A stretch of 64,000 nt of DNA from NCBI GenBank assembly GCA_036245805.1, contig BTRK01000006.1:17454365-17518364 (forward strand), in the 5' to 3' direction. The position numbers were made by a program, and so were the translations under genes. The notes below the pieces were generated by a model. The model searched no databases and was not told the origin of the DNA. It saw only the letters and a list, made by a program, of their open reading frames with translations. The stretch is from Pristionchus mayeri (lineage: Eukaryota > Nematoda > Chromadorea > Rhabditida > Neodiplogasteridae). Positions 56,859 through 64,000 of this stretch are shown one piece after another. Position 1 is the stretch's first letter. Each line of letters starts with the position of its first letter.

Positions 56859-59582
56859 TATAGATATGGAGTGAAACTCAAGTTCGCCTTGCAACAAGAA
56901 TTGCATATGCAAAGGAAGGGTAGCACATACGTTACAATGAAACAACACCCCAGTAGCTAGCTTGAATCTCCAGCGAAGGGCGTCCCGTTGCCGGATTGTC
57001 CGCCCCCTGTGCAATACAATATGGCCAGGAGCTCCGCTAGAATGACGGATGTGAACACAATTGGAAACTCAAACTTGTACAAGGCGGAAAGAGAGAATAT
57101 AAACCGTCTATCATTGGTAGTGAATGACGGAATACGTCAATGTGCTAAATCCGTGGTGACGTGAGTATCACAGAGGTGCTAAGAGGATAGGGCAAAGGGC
57201 GACCAGAGGGAAGGCTAGATAGTGGGAATGACAGAGCAACGGTGACCTCAGGCAAAGATGGCATAAATGGTTCCGTCACCAATTCGTGTGCATATACCAC
57301 GTAGTTGCACAACTGGAGTACACGGTGTTTTACCGCCACAACGCATTTGATCTTTCGTGTCAGGATTAGAGTCGGACCGTTAAAAAGACAAGATTTTGCA
57401 GCCTTTGAGCAATAGTTGGCGAATTTCCAAAATCGCTCTTTTTCTCGCCCACCCCCTTTAGAATGCCGTGGAGTAGTTTCAAAGAGGTCGAACATAGAAA
57501 ATTGGGTGCTATAGTGGATGGAATGTGATATCTGCTCCAATCACTCGATTGACTGTGATTACTGGAGTTGAAGAAGGTCTAACCAGGGAAGGCTCATCTC
57601 GTCTTCTGAGGGAACACCCACGACTTGAACAAAGAAGAGGAGAAGACAGTAGTAGATCAGAGACGAAGAGAGGGTGTCAATAATATTTGCCAAAGGGGAT
57701 AAAGCGACAAAAAGGAGCTGAGTGACCAATGTAGAACCAGTCTTGATGCCATTTCCTCCTCCTTCTTTTCAAATGATCATCTCATCTTCCTCCTTCTTAA
57801 TCCTTTTTCTTTATTCTTCCCAATTCATTGTAGGGAGACTCTCCATAGGAGGGAGGGCTAGTTAGGATGAGAACTCAGGGTGTAGAGATGCAATTACTAT
57901 GTCAGAGATCGTATTGCGAAATGATTCTCATCCGACTTAGCGCCCTTGAGAGTTCACTCAACGGAGGACTCGAACTCGCAGTAGTCAGCTTACTGGCTAC
58001 TATTTGAATGAATCACTCCTCATTACGGTGGTCCTTCCTTCTGTGTATGCACGGTAGAAGGGGATAGTGCATTAGAATGAGGAGTGAAAGGAGAGACTGT
58101 GCCTCCTTCTCCTTCTTCCCCTGACCACCGGGTCTATTTGAGTAGAGGGAGGCAGGGAGGGAATAGAAAGGGGGAAGATAGATTCTCTCAGTCACTCACT
58201 CCATCCTCTTCTTTTCCTCTGTGTGTCCCTTCTCTTTCTGTGTACAAGAGAGAAGAGAAGAGAAGGGAAGGAGACTGTCATTCTCATTCTGAAGATGAGT
58301 GCGAGATACCGGAGACCCCCCCCCCCCTCCCCCCTCCCTCCTCATCAATGAGGGGGGAAAGGGAGGGATAAAGTGACAGGCGAATCAGCTACTGTGAATC
58401 ACCGAAGAATTAGTTCACACTGATAGGCCGTATTTGCAAAATTTACGCATTCAGATATAAAAAAATAAGGACAGTTCACTATTTAATGCAGGAAGAATAG
58501 AGATTATCATTTTTGAACGCAACCGATCTCTTGATTGGACCGGCTGGCAATACCGCACACAGTGCTCACTCACTCAATCCGAGGAGGAGGAACAGGGAGA
58601 GTCTCTTTCGAGTGTTTCTTTCCCCTTCCTCTTCCTCCTTTCCTTAGATTGATCGATGGATGGAATGTCTCATCTCTCTCTGAATGGACCTTTCAGATCA
58701 TCCAGTCATCTCTCCCCTCTCCCCTTCATCCTTTCTGTCAATGATAGACTGACCCTCGCTCCATTCATTCCTCCCCATTCTAAGACCATTTGTCTCCTCT
58801 CCCTACAGTCCTTCCATTCATTGCCAGTCCATCCATCCCCTGTCCCCTCCCCTCCTTCCTTCTCCATTGCACCACCGAACTCTTCAGATTCTACCCTCGC
58901 TCCTCATATATTTGGCTTCCTCTCACGATGGTTTCTCCCTTCTTCTCCGAAGGGACAATTCACCTCCCTCAGCCTCTCCCCACCTCCCCTCGCCCCTTCT
59001 CCCTCCTCCCACCTCCATCTACACTCTGTGTTGTCCTTCTATCATCTTCCCAACTTCCACTCCTCATCTTCTCTTCTTCATCTTCTCTTTGTTCACCTCT
59101 CGATCCCTTCCACCACCACTTAGATTCCCCTCCCTCCCCTCCTCCTTCCTCCCCCCTCTCATCTCAGGTCAAACATTCCTCCTCCCTACAGTCAGTCACT
59201 CAATCGCACTCCTCCTCTCCACTCACTGAATTATAGAGTGAATTCATTCTCCTCTCTTCCCCATTCCTAACAATACTTTGACTCTCCTCTTCATAATAGG
59301 AATTCCCCTCTTCCATCTTCTTCCTTCTACCATTCCTCTCCTCCTTTCTCTCTATCTAGTTCCTCTCTCTCCCCTTCAAGGTCATTCCTCTCTTCTTCTT
59401 CCTCCTTTGTGTCTGAATAATCGTCCTCCCTTCCTCAATTTCATGTACTCTCATTGTCATTCCGCCTTCACTTACTCAATTCCCTTCATCCTTCGTCTAT
59501 TCTGATCCATCACTTGATTCAGTTCTTTGTCTATCGTATTCTCTTCCTCCTTCTCATGATTTACTACTGGTTCTCTCTCAGA
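56859..59582. other. Gene-free DNA, extremely pyrimidine-rich in its last kb
   Basis: 56859-58070 has no recognised gene. 58080-58370 is purine/pyrimidine-skewed and ends in a run of about 13 C plus CCCTCCCTCC (58317-58345). From about 58570 onwards the plus strand is mostly C and T (CCTCTTCCTCC-type words). The long open frames here reflect this composition and carry no domain. Confidence 0.6.
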
Positions 59583-62030
59583 ATGGACACTCTTCCGTCC
59601 TCGTCCCTCCTCAGTTTTCTACCCTTTGCCTCGTCTCTCTCGACGATTGACACGACTGCAGCCTTCCTGACGTGTCGGTGAGTGACCTACGCCCTCTCCC
59701 TCCTCTCTCCCCCTCTCCCTCTCCTCACCCTCTGCCCCCTCCACCCTCTCCTCCCTCCACCCCCCGCTCTCCCTCTCCCTCCTCCCCTTCTCCCTCTCCC
59801 TCTCTCTCCCCCTCTCTCTCTCCCTCTCCCCCCCTCTCTCTCTAATTATCTCTCCTTGCAGGGAATGCCCTCCAGGTTCGGAAAAGTACGTTTCCATCGA
59901 AGAATTGGAATGCCACATCTGCAGCGATCACATGAATTTTTTTCCCTACGAGTGAGTCCTCCTCCGCCCCCCTCCCCCCCTCTTTCTCTCTCCCTCTCTC
60001 CTCTCTTTCACTCCCTGATCTTTGATCTCTTTCCAGATGCGAGAAGTGTCGTTTCGGTCGTTTCCCCACCCTCTACGCCTACTCGATGCACTGCAGAGAC
60101 GAGCACAAGATGACTGAGTTCTATGTGAGTTCATAATTGTAGACGGAAAAGTAGAGTTGGCAATTAGAGTAAGCGTCTACTCATTTCCTACACGCTCTCA
60201 CCACTCTACCAGTCTAGAGAGTGTGCAGAATGAAGATACGATTATCGGAATTCCTAACCCTAGAAACGAGAAAGAAGTGATATTGATAAGAGAGGAAGAT
60301 TCTGCTGCAGGTGAAGTACAAGTACAACGAAGAGACGGAGAGGAAGATGGCGGAGGCGAAGACTCGCGTCTGCCTCTCGCTCACCTCCCCTCCCTCGTTC
60401 AGAGACGAGCAGAGAGTGAAAGTAAGTGCCGTTCTCTACACTTTCCTCCATAGTTTTTATCACAAACCGAAGAAAAAGTACACAAATTCAATTCAGTAAC
60501 TAATCGATACTTGATTGCAGCACGAAATGGAAGGAGAAGACAGCGAGGGTCGAGGAGGATCGCCAGTCATCGACTCTCCCTCTCCTTCCTCTTCCTCCTC
60601 CCCTCATCATAGCGGAGAGATTCCCGCTGTTTCCATGAATGGTACGAGAATCACTCCTTACTTTCTGCATTAGTTTGCACGCTTTCCATCACCATATCCT
60701 TATAATTCCTCTTCCAGAGTCGTCGACGTTTTCGAAGCTCAAGATGAAGAGTCTCTCTGCTCGTGATTATCGATTGCTGCTCGGAGGTCACTCGAATGGT
60801 CACTCATCCACTTCATCGTCGACTTCCTCCAGAGGAGATTCCACCAAGGTCTCATCTTTCATCACCAAGAGACTCCATCTCTCTACTATTCTGCAACGTT
60901 ATTCGATCATCAATCACAATTGCGTAGCATAGTGCATCAATGTTTTGACTTAAGAGAATGTTTTCCTTCAGGTCAAGTCGGTGGTGGCGTGTGAGCTGTG
61001 TGGAATCAGCGTGTCGAACCAGAGATCCTCCCTCGTCTACCATGCGAACACAAAGTGGGTGGAGACTCTCTGAGGAGAGAAGTTGGGTGGGAGGAGAGGG
61101 GGAGAGGGGGAGTAGGAAGGGAGAGGGAAGGAGAGGAGAGTATACAGTAAATCCCATCTTGAAGGCATTTCAAGCTGCAACTCTACTCGTGCAAGGTGTG
61201 CGGGAAGACGTGGAATACGATAGCGAAGAGCGACGTGCTGAAGCATGTGAAGGTGAGAGGTGGAAAAGAGGAAAGAGGAGGAATAGGAGGAAAGATAGAG
61301 AGGGGGAGAGGAGGGGGAAGGGGAGAGTGGGAAGAGAGTGGGGAGAGAGGAGGAAGAGTGGAAGAGAAAGAAGGAAAAGAGGAGGAGAGAACCTACCTTC
61401 TCCCTTGCAGGCCGTGCACAATGGAGACGAGAACATGATCACGGACAACAGAAAGAACCTCTGCATGGAGTTGAGACAGTGCACCCAGCAGGTAATTTCC
61501 CATCTATGATTATTGGAAGAGGAGTATCGTTTAACGAATATCTTTTCTAATTATCGATTGGTTCTCAGTTTGATCTACTGTACTGAGAATGACATTGCAG
61601 TGTTTCCCTCCGACCGCCTCGAAGCCACGGGGAAGACCTCCTCTAGGAGTGAAGAAGGAGGAAGCGAGGGAGAGAACTCCGTCTGAATCCGGAATCGAAA
61701 TGGACGATGATATGGACATGGAGGTAATCCCTCTACTCCTCACCCTTTTGCTCCCTCCCTTCTCCCCCTCTTCCTCTTCAACTAATTCCTTCTCATCCTC
61801 CCCTCTTTTTCTATTATTCCCTCCTTCCTCCTCATTTCCCTTCTCCCCCTCCCCTCCTTCTCCCATATCCTCTCTTCACAAAAATCACCCCTCTATTTCA
61901 GCAACTCTTCGATGCTCCTACTGACCAGATCCTTCAATTCGCCACTCAGCAGTACCAGAAGAGTGTAGAGGCAGAGGAGTCGGCTGTGTCTCAGACAATC
62001 GAGGAAGAGGAATCCAGACCAACTGAGTAA
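59583..62030 (+). CDS. C2H2 zinc-finger protein with AT-hook
   Basis: Exons: 59583-59677, 59862-59951, 60037-60124, 60311-60421, 60521-60641, 60718-60848, 60972-61054, 61165-61252, 61411-61491, 61601-61723, 61902-62030. They sum to 1140 nt (379 residues), all in phase. Finger 1 is CEKCRFGRFPTLYAYSMHCRDEH (C-x2-C-x13-H-x4-H), preceded by a CxxC pair (ECHIC). Finger 2 is CELCGISVS...H-x4-H, and finger 3 CKVCGKTWN...H-x4-H spans exons 8-9. An AT-hook (KPRGRPPLGVKK) follows, then an acidic C-terminus. A Ser-rich stretch lies in exons 5-6. A nuclear DNA-binding regulator is expected; no orthologue is named. Other in-frame ATGs exist upstream of 59583, so the exact start is uncertain. Confidence 0.85.
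60163..60255. repeat. Degenerate foldback in intron 3 of the zinc-finger gene
   Basis: GTTGGCAATTAGAG and GGAATTCCTAACCC are weakly inverted ends. The core ACACGCTCTC...GAGAGTGTGCAGAATGAAGA matches the element at 39989-40102. Confidence 0.45.
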
Positions 62031-62052
62031 TTGAAGGATAGCCCCTCTCCCT

Positions 62053-62137
62053 GCACTAAGTCGGATGAGAACTATGGCGTTATGCCGCCTTTCATATATC
62101 AAAGGGATGACGTCATTATTCTCATACGACCTAGTTC
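62053..62137. mobile_element. 85-bp Mutator-like MITE just after the zinc-finger stop
   Basis: The ends GCACTAAGTCGGATGAGAA and (inward from the right) GAACTAGGTCGTATGAGAA are inverted. A 9-bp direct repeat CCTCTCCCT flanks it (62044-62052 and 62138-62146). Same family as 32017-32194. It probably lies in the 3' untranslated region. Confidence 0.8.
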
Positions 62138-62146
62138 CCTCTCCCT

Positions 62147-63041
62147 ACCCTTTATCCTCACCGATCTCGATTAGGTGCCCCAGTATCTAGTCATATTTTT
62201 CATTATTATATTCTCGTTCGCACATTTCATATTATTCAACCTCAAGGTTTCCTAATTCTCTAGTCCATCGATCTTTTCACTTTGATCTACCGATATCGCA
62301 ATCTGACATTATCGCAACCTCAATCGGGTACTCATTTTAATCAACGATGCAGACAATATTATAATCATTGTTCTCTCCGGTCACAAAATAGCTTGAAATG
62401 TCGATAAGTTTAACAAAAGTGATAAAGTTGAGTTATTGTCAAACATGGTATCGTTATATTCTTGACAGATCAACATGTCCGTGCTTGTGTGGTCGCACTG
62501 CGCTAAGAGGGCAGTGCTAAGGAGCCCAGAGGCATGCCTATATCGAGAGATCCGTCGAGAGGTCTGGTTCTCTTCGTTTCCAACACTCTCTCGCATTGTC
62601 TTACGATGAGGGAGTATGGGGAATGACGAGAGTTAGACAAATACTCGATCGTGAGAATGGAAAGAGGAATAGTCATCTACATGTTCATTTCCCAGGAACT
62701 TTCTATTTATCCACCCCGCGAGAGAGTGTGCTATTCGAGGAGAGTCATGCCATAGCTCAAGAGAGAGCCCAGTGACCTCAAACAAAGAGAATCGAAGGGG
62801 AAGAGACGTGTTCCGACGCGAGCACGCGCAATCAGTGCCCTATACTCGATAGTGAGAGCCTGTCTCGCGATGCACCATGAGCTTACGAACGACAGTTATT
62901 TAGTTTTTTCTCTGTTCTATGTTGCTTTAATCACGTTTTAACGCTGGAATTGTTACTGTGATATAACCTTGACCACTTGTCATGACTTGCTGCAATATAA
63001 TATTCAAGGTGCCCATTTTCAACGACGGTTTCGAGACATCA
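62147..63041. other. Intergenic DNA upstream of F-box copy 5
   Basis: No gene is recognised. It contains CACTCTCTCGC and GCGAGAGAGTGTGC words related to the foldback cores. Confidence 0.4.
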
Positions 63042-63955
63042 ATGGACGCGAAGGAAAATGGGAAGAGGCAACTACCAGAGGTACGCGTCCCATCGTGATT
63101 CATAAAATCCGTTAACATAATTTGGAACTTGGAGTGCTGCAAAATGAAGTCTTCACATAGATACACATGTCAGCATTAGTAACTGATATTTCTACAGTTC
63201 TATTCAATATGAATCAATTATAGGACGATGTTAGCTCAGGGATGCAAAATGTTCAGACTAAGAAGATACGGATCGGGAAGGATGGATTATACACCGAAGT
63301 AGGCCATTTTCATATTCTTAACACTTTTTTCCGTCTATTGCCATGTGCTTCCTACAATAATTCATATTTCGGTTGAACATGCATTTGAATGCACGGCGCA
63401 CTTGAATGTCAGATCGCGTGAAATGAAAGATACTTACCCGAATTGTCTCACAGCAAACATCTTCACTATTTCAGGATTGTCTATCCCAAATTCCAGACAT
63501 TGAACTGCTGGAAATTTTCAAGTATTGCCCAACGTAAGTTAGCCAAAATTGTTTGTCAAATAATATGCTGATTCAGTAAGAATCTTTTCCAATTAATGAT
63601 GACGAATAGGCGAATTTTCGCCCTTTCGAAATACATCAAATGGAGATCCGGGAGGCTCACAATTTTAACGGTAAAACTATGAGGCCTTTCCAACTTCAAG
63701 AAACCTACGTACTTTTGTGGATTCATATTTCCATCTCACACACTCCCTCTAACCAATCAACCAGTGCAATCAAAAGCGTAACCTCAGATTTGATTCCAGT
63801 GGCTCTTTCAGACCACAAAGGGATATGCTTTCGATTTTAAAATCGCCTATCCTCACTTGAAGAATGATATCAGCACTACGTCGCACACATATGAAATTAC
63901 TCAGCCGAATGAAGATATGTTCATCGAAGAAAGACTACTTGACGGACAGTTGAAG
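63042..63955 (+). CDS. F-box family protein, copy 5 (runs off the window)
   Basis: Exons: 63042-63080, 63224-63298, 63475-63533, 63577-63670, 63812-63955, continuing past 64000. The first four have the same lengths as copy 2 (39, 75, 59, 94), and all phases are correct. Exon 3 encodes LSQIPDIELLEIFKYC (F-box core), exon 4 ALSKYIKWRSGRL, and exon 5 GYAFDFKIAYP and YEITQPNEDMFIEE. It is closest to copy 2. No lesion is seen in the part present. Confidence 0.8.
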
Positions 63956-64000
63956 GTAAGATAGTTTGCTAAACGGCAAGGAACGACTCTCTCCATTCTA

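Noticed and set aside
58535..60113. Several long plus-strand open frames rich in Ser, Pro and Leu
   Set aside because: They follow from C/T-rich composition, overlap each other in different frames, lack domains and run through real introns of the zinc-finger gene.
60958..61509. A 183-codon frame rich in Arg, Glu and Gly
   Set aside because: It reads through purine-rich introns 7 and 8 in the wrong frame relative to the finger motifs.

Overview
The window looks like nuclear DNA from a nematode. Genes are split by many short introns with acceptors of the TTTCAG type. The gene content also fits: tandem amidases, serpentine-receptor-like genes, a local F-box family and a nematode-style C2H2 finger gene, with RTE, mariner, hAT-like and Mutator-like elements. 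A diplogastrid such as Pristionchus is plausible but is inference only.

Layout. 1-3048: flanking repeats, including a TIR element that carries a tRNA-like module. 3049-19430: three head-to-tail fatty-acid amide hydrolase (FAAH) genes at a ~6 kb period. Copy 1 is nearly intact; copies 2 and 3 are broken. 19812-25019: two minus-strand seven-helix receptor relics. 26472-30574: a 4.1 kb TIR element with two further elements nested inside it. 30847-33809: a minus-strand pair of multi-helix membrane proteins, the first intact. 34669-38020: a third receptor copy split by a 1.45 kb hAT-like element. 38160-54283: four F-box paralogues sharing an 11-exon plan. 54913-56650: mariner copies. 56859-59582: extremely pyrimidine-rich DNA. 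59583-62030: an 11-exon C2H2/AT-hook gene. 63042-end: the start of a fifth F-box gene.

The main theme is tandem gene families eroded by precisely datable transposon insertions. Many insertions can be placed to the base from their target duplications. A 719 bp hAT-like element splits the last exon of one F-box gene. An RTE retrotransposon sits exactly on a splice donor of another and duplicates it. A Mutator-like MITE sits exactly on a splice acceptor of a membrane-protein gene and duplicates it. A TA-inserting MITE splits a receptor exon. The least familiar finding is a TA-flanked TIR family that exists with and without a tRNA-Thr-like segment containing A-box and B-box motifs. GC-AG introns are unusually frequent, with six cases.

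Gene models were made by eye from paralogue alignment, phase and splice signals. No database search or RNA evidence was available.
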